Below are positions 1-8,760 of a stretch of 64,000 bases of DNA, piece by piece. How positions within the stretch are numbered: the stretch's first letter is position 1; every line of letters begins with the position of its first letter. Made by a program: the position numbers and the translations under genes. A model generated the notes under the pieces. It was not told the DNA's origin. It saw only the letters and a program-made list of their open reading frames with translations, and made no database searches. Source of the DNA: Akkermansia muciniphila (GTDB lineage: Bacteria; Verrucomicrobiota; Verrucomicrobiia; Limisphaerales; BJHT01); NCBI GenBank assembly GCA_945861535.1, contig CAMAUZ010000007.1:1-64000 (forward strand). Direction: 5' to 3'.

Positions 1-29
1 CCGACATTGACTCACTAACAGGTGACTTT

Positions 30-58
30 CCGGCGCTGACGCCGGCCCGCTTTTTTTT
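30..58 (+). terminator. Rho-independent terminator
   Basis: A 6-bp perfect stem (30-35 pairing with 40-45, four-base loop) is followed within a few bases by eight T residues (51-58). This is the classic intrinsic terminator layout. It would end a plus-strand gene lying to the left of the window. It is the clearest stem-plus-T-run seen here; most other hairpins in the window lack the T run. Confidence 0.6.
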
Positions 59-334
59 CTCTGTGTTCATCGTGTCTCTGTGGTTCTCACATCGGTTTCC
101 ACTGCATCGATACGGCTAATATCTTACGTGCCTCCGGCACGACGCCGGGGCCGGTCCGGGCGTGCCGCTTTGGACCGATCAAAAATGTCGAAACTCCAAA
201 GCAGGCTTGGAAGCCTGCGCTACAAAGTGGGTGTGAAATCTCCGGGCCGACAGTCCTCCCACTCCCTTGCCCCAAATTCCCCTGCCCAACTCCGCCTTGT
301 CCACGAGCGGCTGCACTCAACTTCGCCTGCGAAA
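59..334. repeat. Intergenic repeats, no gene
   Basis: No gene is seen. Bases 60-85 match a phrase related to 'gtgttcatcgtgtctctgtg' that recurs near 7660 and 21770 and, inverted, near 21470. Bases 255-290 carry a C-rich phrase containing 'cccttgccccaaattcccct', found again at 7327-7360 and 24398-24432. Both belong to the scattered repeat families of this genome. Confidence 0.6.
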
Positions 335-760
335 CTACGGCTTCGGCGGCGGCGGGGTCATCTGCCGGCGTTGCGGCATGATCGCGCAGGCTTCCTTGCA
401 ACCGAACACGCGGCTCAAAATCTGGCGGTTGCGGCTGATCCATTGGTAAACCCATTCGGCGATCACGATCACGCCGGGAATCCACAGCACCAGCGCCATG
501 GGCACGAGCAGCGGCATCCGCATCCCGACAAAGCGCAGGCAGCGCGCGCCGCGGTAAATGCGGCCGTCGCGGGCGAGGCAATGAATCGCCGCCTGCATGG
601 CCTCGGCGGTCAGCGTCGGCGCGAGCACCGGCGTGCGCGGATCGGCGATTGGAACGAGCGTCACCACGTTGCACCAGTCGAGCCACGTCAGCAGCTTCAT
701 CTGGAACGTGCAAAGCGCGCACTCGCCGTCGTAGAGCACCACGTTGGTGGGATTGGGCAT
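335..760 (-). CDS. DUF393 (DCC-family) thiol-redox protein
   Basis: This 141-residue protein begins with a short beta strand followed by YDGECALC, which places a CxxC pair at C14 and C17. That is the hallmark of DUF393/DCC-family proteins, predicted thioredoxin-fold oxidoreductases of unsettled substrate. A hydrophobic stretch at about 84-103 may be a membrane segment or a buried helix, and the tail is proline-rich. Length is typical for the family. The ATG at 760 is preceded by a GGAAG that could serve as ribosome binding site. It stands alone between repeat-rich gaps, so context gives no pathway. Confidence 0.8.
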   Translation of the reverse strand: MPNPTNVVLYDGECALCTFQMKLLTWLDWCNVVTLVPIADPRTPVLAPTLTAEAMQAAIHCLARDGRIYRGARCLRFVGMRMPLLVPMALVLWIPGVIVIAEWVYQWISRNRQILSRVFGCKEACAIMPQRRQMTPPPPKP

Positions 761-1374
761 AAACAGAATCTTCCGGTCGGGCGGAGACTAGGGGGCGGTC
801 CGCGACGCGTCAAACGTGGCGGACCGTCGCGAACGCAAGTTGGGGAGCGCACGCGGCCCGCGTGCCGGTTTGGGCGGCCCGCCCAAACCCTCGTTCCCCG
901 CTCTGCCTTCGCTTCAGCGAGGCAATGTTTGTGGAACGAAGTTTTCGGCGGGCCGCCGAAAACTGCACGCCAGCGGCGTGCGCTCCCCGGGGCTGGATCA
1001 GCGAGCACTTCGCCGACGCTGTCTCAGTTCCAGACACCTCGCGTCCGAATTGAGACAGTTGCACCGCCGCCGCCAGTTTGGACTCCCGGCTTTAGAGACT
1101 GTGTGAAAACGTAGCCGCCGACGTGAGGAGGCGGATGGGACGTGCCCGAAATGCGGGGGAAATCCGCCTCCTCACGTTGGCGGCTACAGGGAAGCAATGG
1201 CGTTTTCTCACAGTCTGTTTAGCCGGTGGGACACGGAAAACAGAGCGACGGGCAAAACGTATCGCTGCGCCTGTTCGGCGCGCCCGCCGCCTGAAGGCGG
1301 AACTCCGAACTCCCGGAGCGTGGCGCGGGCTTCACACAGGAGGTGGCAACTTCCTCGCCGCCGCACCTGCTGGC
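761..1374. repeat. Gap with palindromic elements
   Basis: Two repeat families occupy this gap. Bases 841-898 form a palindromic block (ggggagcgcacgcggcccgc...) seen again at 24233-24292 and in part at 7079. Bases 1111-1136 and 1162-1187 are 26-bp inverted arms with one mismatch, themselves flanked by a second inverted pair (gactgtgtgaaaac near 1097; gttttctcacagtc near 1202). The open frame running from 1123 into the cytochrome gene passes through these arms and is probably not translated. Confidence 0.7.
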
Positions 1375-1401
1375 ATGACCAGTGCTCCCCCGTTCTCCGC
1401 G

Positions 1402-3207
1402 ATGATCTCCGTGACATCAAAACGATACGTGATTTGGAAACTGACCGGCGGCCTGGCCGCTTTGGTTTGCGGTCACGCACTCGAGGCCGGCGTTCTGCCG
1501 TCGCCCGGCGGCAAAACGTCTGCGACCGTCGCCGCCACCACCGCCACCCGACCGACCGCACGCGGCGAGAAGGAACCGGCCGCGCCCGAGGTCGCCCTCG
1601 GTGAACGGCTGTTTCTCGAAACACGCTTCTCGCAATTTTTCTTCGCCCGCTCCGGCGGAAACCCGAACCAACCGCTCGCCGCCGGCGATCCCGTGCTGGC
1701 CGTCACCGCCACGACGACCGGCACCGCGCTGCCGGGACCGTTCGCCGGGCAAGCGATGAACTGCCGCGCCTGCCATCTCGTGGGGGAACACGCGAACTCC
1801 GGCCTCGGTTCTGTCAACGCCAGCGCCCCCTCCAGCACCGCCGCCACGACCACCAGCGGCGGCACCCGCACCTACGCCGATTTCGCGCGGCGCTCGCCGA
1901 TTCCCGTCCGCGAGGACGGCCGCACGGTCGCGGTCCGGCACACGCCTCCGATGGTCAATTCATTTTCAGCCAGTCCCGGCCGCACGGTGTTCGTTCATGC
2001 AGATGGCGAGTTCACGAGCGGCCGGGAGCTGGCGATGTCTGGTTTCACCGGTCGCAATTTCGGCTGGCTCCCGCACGAACACGCCCAGGCCGTCGCCCAT
2101 GTCGCCCGCATCGTGCGCGACGATGATGGCGCGGGCGAACTCGCGAAAAAATTCGGCGGCGCTTACGGCCTCGTCCTCGCCGGCACCGATCCCGCGATCC
2201 CGGCCGAGTTCCGGCTGCCTCCGAAATTCCGCCTCAACGTGTCCGAAGTTTCCGACGCGGACCTCCTCGGTCGCGCCGGCGATCTCGTGGCCGCCTACAT
2301 GGACTCCCTGGTCTTCTCGCGTGATGCCACGGGCGCGTACGACGGCTCGCCCTACGATGTTTTCCTCCGCCAGAACCGCCTCCCGCGCCAGCCCGCCGAC
2401 GGCGAGACCGACCGCGCCTACAGCCAGCGTTTGCTGGGCTTGCTCGAGGCGCGGAGCGACTGGCAGTTCGTCGGCCCCGAGGCCGGCACCTTCAAGACTC
2501 ACCGGCAGGAATTCGCGTTTGGAAAACGCGAGCTTGCCGGCTTGAAAATATTTTTGCGAACCCCGGGCAACCGCGGGTTTGCAGCTTCAAACGCACGCCA
2601 AGGAGGTGTGGGTAGCTGCGCCGCGTGTCACGCGGCGCCGCATTTTACCGACGGCGGTTTTCACAACACCGGCGTCGCGCAGGACGAGTACGATGGCATC
2701 CACGGGCGCGGGGCCTTTGCCCGTCTGTCCATCCCGTCGCTGCTGGAGCGCGGCGGCCGACATGACGCGTTTCTCCCCGCGACTGCGGCCCATCCGCGCG
2801 CCGCGGGGCCGTTCAACGACATTCCCGTCGCGCACCGGCCGGGCCGCACGGACCTCGGCCTCTGGAACGTCTTCGCCAACCCCGATCACCCCGGCCCGCA
2901 GGCGCAGCTCGAGCGCGTACTCGGGGAGAGCACCGGCGTGGCCACCGCCGTGGAACTGCTCGACCGCAGCATCGCGCGCTTCAAGACCGCGACCCTCCGC
3001 GACCTCGGCCATTCCGCGCCCTATTTGCACAACGGCAGCCGCGACACGCTCGCCAACGTCGTGCGCTTCTATCAAACCACGTCCGCGCTGGCCCGTGCCG
3101 GCAAGCTGCGCAACGCCGCGCCGGAGCTGAAACAAATCGGGCTCGCGCCCGAAGACGTCGAGCCCCTGACCGCCTTCCTGCACTCGCTGAACGAGGATTA
3201 CGAATAG
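1402..3207 (+). CDS. Di-heme cytochrome c peroxidase-like protein
   Basis: The protein (601 residues from this start) carries two CxxCH heme-attachment motifs, CRACH near residue 121 and CAACH near residue 406. The second is followed by a PHFTDGGFHNTG-type segment common in the MauG/cytochrome c peroxidase family. A basic start followed by a hydrophobic run (LTGGLAALVCGHALEA) looks like a signal peptide, so it should act in the periplasm, passing electrons to peroxide or another oxidant. The frame is open from 1123, but that part overlaps a palindromic repeat. ATG 1375 is an alternative; a strong AGGAGG at 1338 is too distant from either. The spacing between the hemes is longer than in small peroxidases, so the substrate is uncertain. 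Confidence 0.78.
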   Translation: MISVTSKRYVIWKLTGGLAALVCGHALEAGVLPSPGGKTSATVAATTATRPTARGEKEPAAPEVALGERLFLETRFSQFFFARSGGNPNQPLAAGDPVLAVTATTTGTALPGPFAGQAMNCRACHLVGEHANSGLGSVNASAPSSTAATTTSGGTRTYADFARRSPIPVREDGRTVAVRHTPPMVNSFSASPGRTVFVHADGEFTSGRELAMSGFTGRNFGWLPHEHAQAVAHVARIVRDDDGAGELAKKFGGAYGLVLAGTDPAIPAEFRLPPKFRLNVSEVSDADLLGRAGDLVAAYMDSLVFSRDATGAYDGSPYDVFLRQNRLPRQPADGETDRAYSQRLLGLLEARSDWQFVGPEAGTFKTHRQEFAFGKRELAGLKIFLRTPGNRGFAASNARQGGVGSCAACHAAPHFTDGGFHNTGVAQDEYDGIHGRGAFARLSIPSLLERGGRHDAFLPATAAHPRAAGPFNDIPVAHRPGRTDLGLWNVFANPDHPGPQAQLERVLGESTGVATAVELLDRSIARFKTATLRDLGHSAPYLHNGSRDTLANVVRFYQTTSALARAGKLRNAAPELKQIGLAPEDVEPLTAFLHSLNEDYE

Positions 3208-3629
3208 ACGCCGGTCCCTGTAGGAGACGGCATGAGGAGTCTCTGACTTTTTCCGCGCGAGCGGCGGGTGAGTCTCATGGGCGGATTCGGGCAAGGCGCG
3301 TGGAACCCGGGTTCGGTTTGGCGACGCGCCGTGGCGCGGTTTGGACGGGCCGCCCGCGGAACGAGTTTAGAGTCTCGTTACCTCGTCTCCTACAACGCCG
3401 CTTCCGCGGCGCGAAACCACGCTCGGAACCGATGGGGTTCCTTGACTTCGCCGCTGATTGACGGTTGTTTCCACCCTTTCCGAAAGGCCCCCAGGCTCGC
3501 GATTGAACAGCGTCACCGCCGTCGCGCCGGCCTCCAAACCTGCGGATTCATTGGTCCAAACCGAATGCGCCCGATTCAAACACCCCGTCCCGGCATTGCC
3601 GCGCGACCGTCGCCGTCCGCCTCCGCATA
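3208..3629. repeat. Gap with hairpin arms
   Basis: No gene is seen. Arms at about 3219-3247 (tgtaggagacggcatgagga...) and 3369-3395 (agtctcgttacctcgtctcc...) are inverted copies of each other, separated by about 120 bases. The same arm family returns at 46912-46942 and 47063-47093. The remainder is unexplained sequence upstream of the TolC-like gene. Confidence 0.6.
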
Positions 3630-5342
3630 ATGAGGTCGCGAACGATGCGTTGCGGTGCGATCGGCCTCGCCCTTGGCGTGTGGCTGGTGGCCGGTTGTTC
3701 GAGCGCGTACTATCGCAAGTCCGCCGACCGCGCGGTCTATGGCATTCTCGGTGAGAAGGAGACGGCGCTGTACGGCCGGACCAACGACCTCCACATCGAC
3801 ACCGCGTACTCGGCCCGTGATCCCAAGGAAATTCCCGCGCCGGAAATCATCGCCGACCGGGCGCGCGCCGGTCAGCAGACCGTGTCGCTCGAGGACGCGC
3901 TGCGCCTCGCCGTGGAGCTCAACCGCCAGTATCAACTGCGCAAGGAGACGGTCTATCTCACCGCGCTGACGCTCACCGGCGACCGGCGGGATTTCGCGCG
4001 GCAGCCCGTGGCGCTGCTGAACACCGCGCTCGTCCGCGACAGCGACAAATCGGCGGGCGGCAATGCCGCCGGCCAGCTTTCTGTCTCCCAGTTGCTCAAG
4101 AACGGCGGCACCGTGAGCGCCAGCCTCGTGAGCGACGTGCTCCGCTACTTCAGCCTGACCTCCGATCCGCAGCGCTCGATCCTCAACACGCTCTCGCTGA
4201 AATTCACGCAACCGCTGCTGCGCGGCGCGGGCGTCGAGATCGTCGCGGAGAATCTCAAGCAGTCCGAGCGCGACGTGATCTACGCCCTCCGGAGCTTCGG
4301 CCAATATCAGAAAACGTTCGCCGTGGAAGTGGTCACGACCTACTTCCGCCTGCTCCAGCGCAAGGACGCGGTGCGCAACAGCTACGAAAACTATCTCAAT
4401 CTCATCAAGGCCCGCGAACGCGCCGAGGCGCTGGCCAAGGACCGCCTGCCCGCCTTTCAGGCCGACCAGGCGCGCCAGGATGAGCTGCGCGCCAAGAGCA
4501 CCTACATCGCGTCGGTCGAGCAGTACCGGTCGGAACTGGATCAGTTCAAGGTCACGCTCGGCCTGCCCATCGGCACCGCGATTCACCTCGCCGACGCCTC
4601 GTTGAAAACGCTCATCGGCGCCGGTCTCATCCCGGTCCCCCTCACGGCGGAATCCGGCTACGAACTGGCGGTGCAGTTGCGGCCGGATTTGTTGAACGAG
4701 ATCGATCAGTTCGAGGACAGCAAACGCAAGATCACCGTCGCCGCGAACGCGCTGCAGCCGGGGCTCACTTTCATTGCCGACGGGTCGCTGGCGTCGGGCA
4801 CGACGGATTACGCGCGCTTCGATCTGCACCGCTTCCGCGGCTCGGCGGGCCTCGGGCTGGACCTGCCGGTGGATCGGCTGTTGCAGCGCAATGTGTACCG
4901 GACCGCCACCATCAGGTTCGAGCGGCAGCTTCGCGCGCTGGCCGCCGCGCTGGACACCGCGCGCGACAGCGTGCGACAGAGCCTGCGGACGCTGGCGGTG
5001 GTGCGGCAGAATTACGTCATCCAGCGAAACGCGCTCGAGCTGGCGGTGAAACGGGTGGAAAGCGCCGAGCTGCTGTTGCAGGCGGGCCGCGCGCAGATCC
5101 GCGACCAGTTGGAAGCCCAGACCGCGCTGGTGCTCGCGCAGAACGCCGTGACCCAGGCCGTCGTCGATTACCACGCCGCGCGCTGGAAGTTGCTGCTGGA
5201 CACCGGCCGGTTGCAGATCGACGGCGAGCGCTGGTGGTTGCAACCGCAGGAGCCACCCGCCAGTTTCATCGCCCCGGTGGACCCGGCGGCGAAGGCCGCG
5301 AGTCAGGATGTCGTGCCGCCGGACAAGCTTTTTGGCCCATGA
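3630..5342 (+). CDS. TolC-like outer-membrane efflux lipoprotein
   Basis: A 570-residue outer membrane efflux protein. The N terminus has a hydrophobic run ending LVAGC, a lipobox with the lipidated cysteine near residue 23, so it is probably anchored in the outer membrane. The rest alternates long amphipathic helices and beta segments, as in TolC/OEP channels. Its stop codon overlaps the start of the next gene by four bases (ATGA, 5339-5342), indicating translational coupling with the HlyD-type adaptor, its expected partner in a tripartite pump. ATG 3645 is an alternative start. No substrate can be read from the sequence. Confidence 0.85.
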   Translation: MRSRTMRCGAIGLALGVWLVAGCSSAYYRKSADRAVYGILGEKETALYGRTNDLHIDTAYSARDPKEIPAPEIIADRARAGQQTVSLEDALRLAVELNRQYQLRKETVYLTALTLTGDRRDFARQPVALLNTALVRDSDKSAGGNAAGQLSVSQLLKNGGTVSASLVSDVLRYFSLTSDPQRSILNTLSLKFTQPLLRGAGVEIVAENLKQSERDVIYALRSFGQYQKTFAVEVVTTYFRLLQRKDAVRNSYENYLNLIKARERAEALAKDRLPAFQADQARQDELRAKSTYIASVEQYRSELDQFKVTLGLPIGTAIHLADASLKTLIGAGLIPVPLTAESGYELAVQLRPDLLNEIDQFEDSKRKITVAANALQPGLTFIADGSLASGTTDYARFDLHRFRGSAGLGLDLPVDRLLQRNVYRTATIRFERQLRALAAALDTARDSVRQSLRTLAVVRQNYVIQRNALELAVKRVESAELLLQAGRAQIRDQLEAQTALVLAQNAVTQAVVDYHAARWKLLLDTGRLQIDGERWWLQPQEPPASFIAPVDPAAKAASQDVVPPDKLFGP

Positions 5343-7057
5343 TCAGCCCTGAAAAACCCAGTGCCCTCCGGCGCTTCGCCCGCTTCCTGCGCGCGCGGCC
5401 CGCTGTCGCCGTGCTCGGCACGCTCGCGTTGGTCATCGGGGCGGTGGTCGTTTTTCGCCCCGCCAAAAACCCCGCCAGCCAGAACAGCTATCACGCGGTC
5501 AAGCGCGGGGATTTCCTCGTCTCGCTTGTCGAGGGCGGCACGCTGCGGGCCGTCATCGAGACCGTCGTGCGCTGCGAACTCGAGGGCACCAGCCGCATCC
5601 TCAGCATCGTCCCTGAGGGCACGAGCGTTAAGAAAGGCGACCTGCTGGTGGAACTCGACGGCACCGCCATCAAGGACAAGATCGCCGCCCAGGAGATCAC
5701 CGTGCGCAACTCCGAATTCGCCAGTGTCAAAGCCCGCGAAGACCTCTCCATTCAAAAACTCACCGTGGACGCGAACCTCAAGGAGGCCGAGCTGAAGGTC
5801 GAATTCGCCGTCTCCGACCTGGAGAAATACAAGGAAGGGGACTGGCCGCAGCAGAAGAAGGCCATCGAGGCCCGCGTCACCATTGCCCAGGAAGAGATGC
5901 AGCGCGCCAAGGACCGCCTGAACTGGACCACCTCCCTGGAGAAAAAAGGCTACGCCACCCGCTCCGAACTCGAGGCCGACAGCCTCACTGTCAAGCGTCA
6001 GGAGATCACCATTTCCCAGGCCACCGAGGAGCTCCGCCTCGCCCAAAAATACGATTACCCGAAAAAAATCCGGCAGCTCGAATCCGCCGTCGAACAGGCC
6101 CGGCTCGAACTCCTCCGCGTCAAACAAAAGAACGCGTCCCTCATTTACGCCGCCGAGGCCGATCTCGTGACCAAGGACGGCACCTGGAAGTTGCAGAAGG
6201 AATCGCTCGCCCTCCTCCGGGAGCAAATGAAACTCGTCACCATCAAGGCCCCGGCCGACGGCCTGGTCGTGTACGCCGTCCCCACCTCCACCGCGGGCAC
6301 GCCCATCGAGGAAGGCGCCACCGTCCGCCAGAAACAGGACCTCATCAAACTCCCCGACGTGACCCAGATGATGGTCGAGGTGCGTGTCCATGAATCCCAC
6401 ATCCGCCAGGTCAAGCCCGGTCTCCAGGCCTACGTCACCATTGATTCCATGCCCGACCGGCAGTTCGCCGGCGTCGTGCGCAAAGTCGCCGTCCTGCCCG
6501 ACGCCACCAGCCGCTACTACAGCCCCAACCTCAAGGTGTACCTCACCGAGGTGCAGATCGACGAACAGCTCCTCGACATGAAACCCGGCGTCTCCGGCCG
6601 CGCTGAAATCGTCATCACCAACCTGCTGGATGTCCTGACCGTTCCCATCCAGGCCGTCACCACGTTGAAAAATCAGCAGGTGTGCTTCGTGAAACGCGCC
6701 GCCCGCGACCTCCCCGTCCCCGTCGAAGTCGGCCTCTTCAACGACCGCTTCATCGAGATCAAATCCGGCCTCAAGGAAGGCGACCGCGTCCTGCTCGCCG
6801 CCCTTTCCAGCGCTGATTCCATGCAGTCGGAAGAAGGCGCCGACGGCGAAGGCACCGAGATCACCAACCGCATCCACGCCGTCAACAAAGACGGCAGCCG
6901 CAAAGATGTCCGCTCGGTCCTGACCGGACAAAAACCGAAACTCCCCGCGCCCACTTCCCTCCCGAGCACCGGCCCCAAACCCGACCCCGCCACCGCCCCG
7001 GAAAAACCGCCCAAGTCGGCGAAAGCCCCGAAACCCGCGGCTCCCACCGGCCCGTGA
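5339..7057 (+). CDS. HlyD/MacA-like periplasmic adaptor
   Basis: A 572-residue membrane-fusion protein: an N-terminal membrane anchor (about residues 21-38), a lipoyl/barrel-sandwich half motif, a long coiled-coil hairpin rich in E, K and Q, then the second half motif (IKAPADGLVVY) and beta-barrel domains. A proline/lysine-rich tail follows. It bridges an inner-membrane transporter to the TolC-like channel encoded just upstream. ATG 5339 was chosen because it precedes the anchor and overlaps the upstream stop as ATGA; the frame is open further upstream but only inside the neighbouring gene. The ABC ATPase lies 678 bases downstream beyond repeats. Confidence 0.87.
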   Translation: MISPEKPSALRRFARFLRARPAVAVLGTLALVIGAVVVFRPAKNPASQNSYHAVKRGDFLVSLVEGGTLRAVIETVVRCELEGTSRILSIVPEGTSVKKGDLLVELDGTAIKDKIAAQEITVRNSEFASVKAREDLSIQKLTVDANLKEAELKVEFAVSDLEKYKEGDWPQQKKAIEARVTIAQEEMQRAKDRLNWTTSLEKKGYATRSELEADSLTVKRQEITISQATEELRLAQKYDYPKKIRQLESAVEQARLELLRVKQKNASLIYAAEADLVTKDGTWKLQKESLALLREQMKLVTIKAPADGLVVYAVPTSTAGTPIEEGATVRQKQDLIKLPDVTQMMVEVRVHESHIRQVKPGLQAYVTIDSMPDRQFAGVVRKVAVLPDATSRYYSPNLKVYLTEVQIDEQLLDMKPGVSGRAEIVITNLLDVLTVPIQAVTTLKNQQVCFVKRAARDLPVPVEVGLFNDRFIEIKSGLKEGDRVLLAALSSADSMQSEEGADGEGTEITNRIHAVNKDGSRKDVRSVLTGQKPKLPAPTSLPSTGPKPDPATAPEKPPKSAKAPKPAAPTGP

Positions 7058-7735
7058 ACCCGCGCGCCGAAACCGAAACGGGGAGCGCACCCGCCCCGGG
7101 TGCCGTTTTCCGCGCCCTCGCGGAAAACCGTGGGACGTGCGAAAAAAACGTGCGGGGAAAAATGTCGGCGGCCTTCGGAAACGCCGGACGCGGGACGCCT
7201 CCCGGCCCACGCGCCGCCGGCATCCTCCCCGAACTTCCAAGCCGTAACTATTCAGTCGAGCCGGTTCTCATCGACCACAGCGATACGATGAACACAGCCG
7301 GCCAGTTCAGCCCGCCGCCCATTCGTCCCTTCCCATTCCCTTGCCCCAAATTCCCCTGCCAAATTCGGCCGCGCTCACGAACCGCTGCATCCCGCCCTCC
7401 ACGCCGGGCGTCGGCCGTACGAGTGTGGTGGGTTTCCCTCGGCTCCTCCCCTCTCTGCGTACTTTCCGATCTCTGCGGTGTTCCACTCCGCGCCACTACG
7501 ATCGAAGCGTTTCCTGAAAACACCGCAGAGATCGGAAGGAACGCAGAGCGGGGAAGGGCGGACGCACGCACCGCATACTCAAAACGGAGGCGGTCAGAGT
7601 TTTCCATCCACCCTTGCCGCCCCATGTGCTCCGCGTTGGTTGCGGCCCCGCCGCCCGGTGTTCATCGCGTCTCTGTGGTTTTCTGTCCCGTTCCAACTGA
7701 ATAGTTACGGCTAAGTACGGCTTGCACCGCCCCCG
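7058..7735. repeat. 678-base gap of scattered repeats
   Basis: No gene is seen between the adaptor and the ABC ATPase. Bases 7079-7127 resemble the family at 841. Bases 7327-7360 match the C-rich phrase at 255. An inverted pair at 7447-7481 and 7520-7553 (accgcagagatcggaag type) recurs at 59697-59729. Short phrases near 7266 and 7660 match the 'gtgttcatcg' family. These insertions appear to have split an export operon. Confidence 0.65.
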
Positions 7736-8539
7736 ATGACTCCCCGCGAAATCATCCGTATCGAGAACCTCTACAAGACCTACACCATGGGCGACGTCGA
7801 GGTTCACGCGCTGCGCGGTGTCAGCCTCGTCATTGAAGCCGGCTCCTACGTCGCCATCATGGGCGCGTCCGGCTCGGGAAAATCCACCCTCCTCAACGTC
7901 CTCGGCTGCCTCGACCGCCCGACCTCCGGCAAATATTTTCTCGGCGGCCAGGACGTCGCCACCATGGACGACGACCAGCTCTCCGCCTTCCGCGGCCGCA
8001 CCCTCGGTTTCGTCTTCCAATCCTACAACCTCATCCACCAGCTCACCGTCATCGAGAACATCCACGTCCCCCTGTTTTATCAGGGTCGCGACCTTGCGGA
8101 TTGCTACGAACACTGCGTCGCCCTCGGGCAACTCGTCGGTCTCGGCCACCGCCTCGACCACCGCCCCAAGCAGCTCTCCGGCGGCCAGCAACAACGCGTC
8201 GCCATCGCCCGCGCCCTCGTCAACGACCCGCTCCTCATCCTCGCCGATGAACCCACCGGCAACCTTGATTCCCAGACCGGCCTCGAAGTCCTCGACCTCC
8301 TCGACAAGCTCAACACCGACGGCAAAACCATCATCCTCGTCACCCACGGCGATGAAGTCGCCGCCCGTGCCCAGCGCGTCATCGTCATGAAAGACGGCGT
8401 CATCGACCACGAAATCCACCGCGACCGCCGCCCCGTGAAATCGCCCGCGCCGCCCCCCGAGCGCGGCCGTGTCGCAGACCAGCCGCAGCCGCCGCGCCCA
8501 GCGGACGGGCCGGAACCTCTCCCCGGCTCGCGTCCGTAG
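7736..8539 (+). CDS. MacB/LolD-type ABC transporter ATPase
   Basis: A 267-residue ATP-binding subunit with Walker A GASGSGKST (43-51), signature LSGGQQQR (147-154), Walker B LLILADEP (166-173) and a switch histidine in VTHGDE. The pattern GEVEVHALRGVSL-like start and GNLDS after Walker B are typical of the MacB/LolD/FtsE group that powers lipoprotein or macrolide-type export. With the TolC-like and HlyD-like genes upstream it would complete a MacAB-like pump, but the MacB permease half is absent: the protein ends after the ATPase with a proline-rich tail, and the next gene is not a permease. Confidence 0.88.
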   Translation: MTPREIIRIENLYKTYTMGDVEVHALRGVSLVIEAGSYVAIMGASGSGKSTLLNVLGCLDRPTSGKYFLGGQDVATMDDDQLSAFRGRTLGFVFQSYNLIHQLTVIENIHVPLFYQGRDLADCYEHCVALGQLVGLGHRLDHRPKQLSGGQQQRVAIARALVNDPLLILADEPTGNLDSQTGLEVLDLLDKLNTDGKTIILVTHGDEVAARAQRVIVMKDGVIDHEIHRDRRPVKSPAPPPERGRVADQPQPPRPADGPEPLPGSRP

Positions 8540-8591
8540 TCGCACGTTGCGGCTGGCTCTCCGCACCCAGCCGCGCTCCGGGGTTGCGCGC

Positions 8592-8693
8592 TCCGGGCGC
8601 GCGGCGTTCACGCCGCTTCGTCGCTCGCACGCACCACCGTGTTCGCACGCACCACGACGCCTCACGCTGAAGCGGCATAGATGCCGCGCGCCA
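8592..8693. repeat. Palindromic element, copy 1
   Basis: Arms gcgcggcgttcacgccgctt and, inverted, aagcggcatagatgccgcgc bracket about 60 bases. A second copy with the same layout and similar loop (gttcgcac...) lies at 38369-38464, so both arms and part of the loop are conserved. Confidence 0.7.
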
Positions 8694-8760
8694 CCCGATC
8701 CGTCCCCGCTGTGGCCTTGCCATCGGGCGTTGCTCCCCTGATAAATCACCGCACCGCACC

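Noticed and set aside
80-1114. 344-codon plus-strand open frame at the left edge
   Set aside because: It overlaps the well-supported DUF393 gene on the other strand and runs through repeat blocks; the translation is H/R-rich without domains.
1123-1401. N-terminal extension of the cytochrome gene
   Set aside because: This part lies on the inverted-repeat arms at 1111-1187 and is Arg-rich with no signal peptide; the later ATG gives a normal exported protein.
5303-7240. 645-codon minus-strand open frame over the adaptor gene
   Set aside because: It mirrors the HlyD-like gene, which has coherent domains and a coupled start. The minus translation is low-complexity G/F/D-rich.
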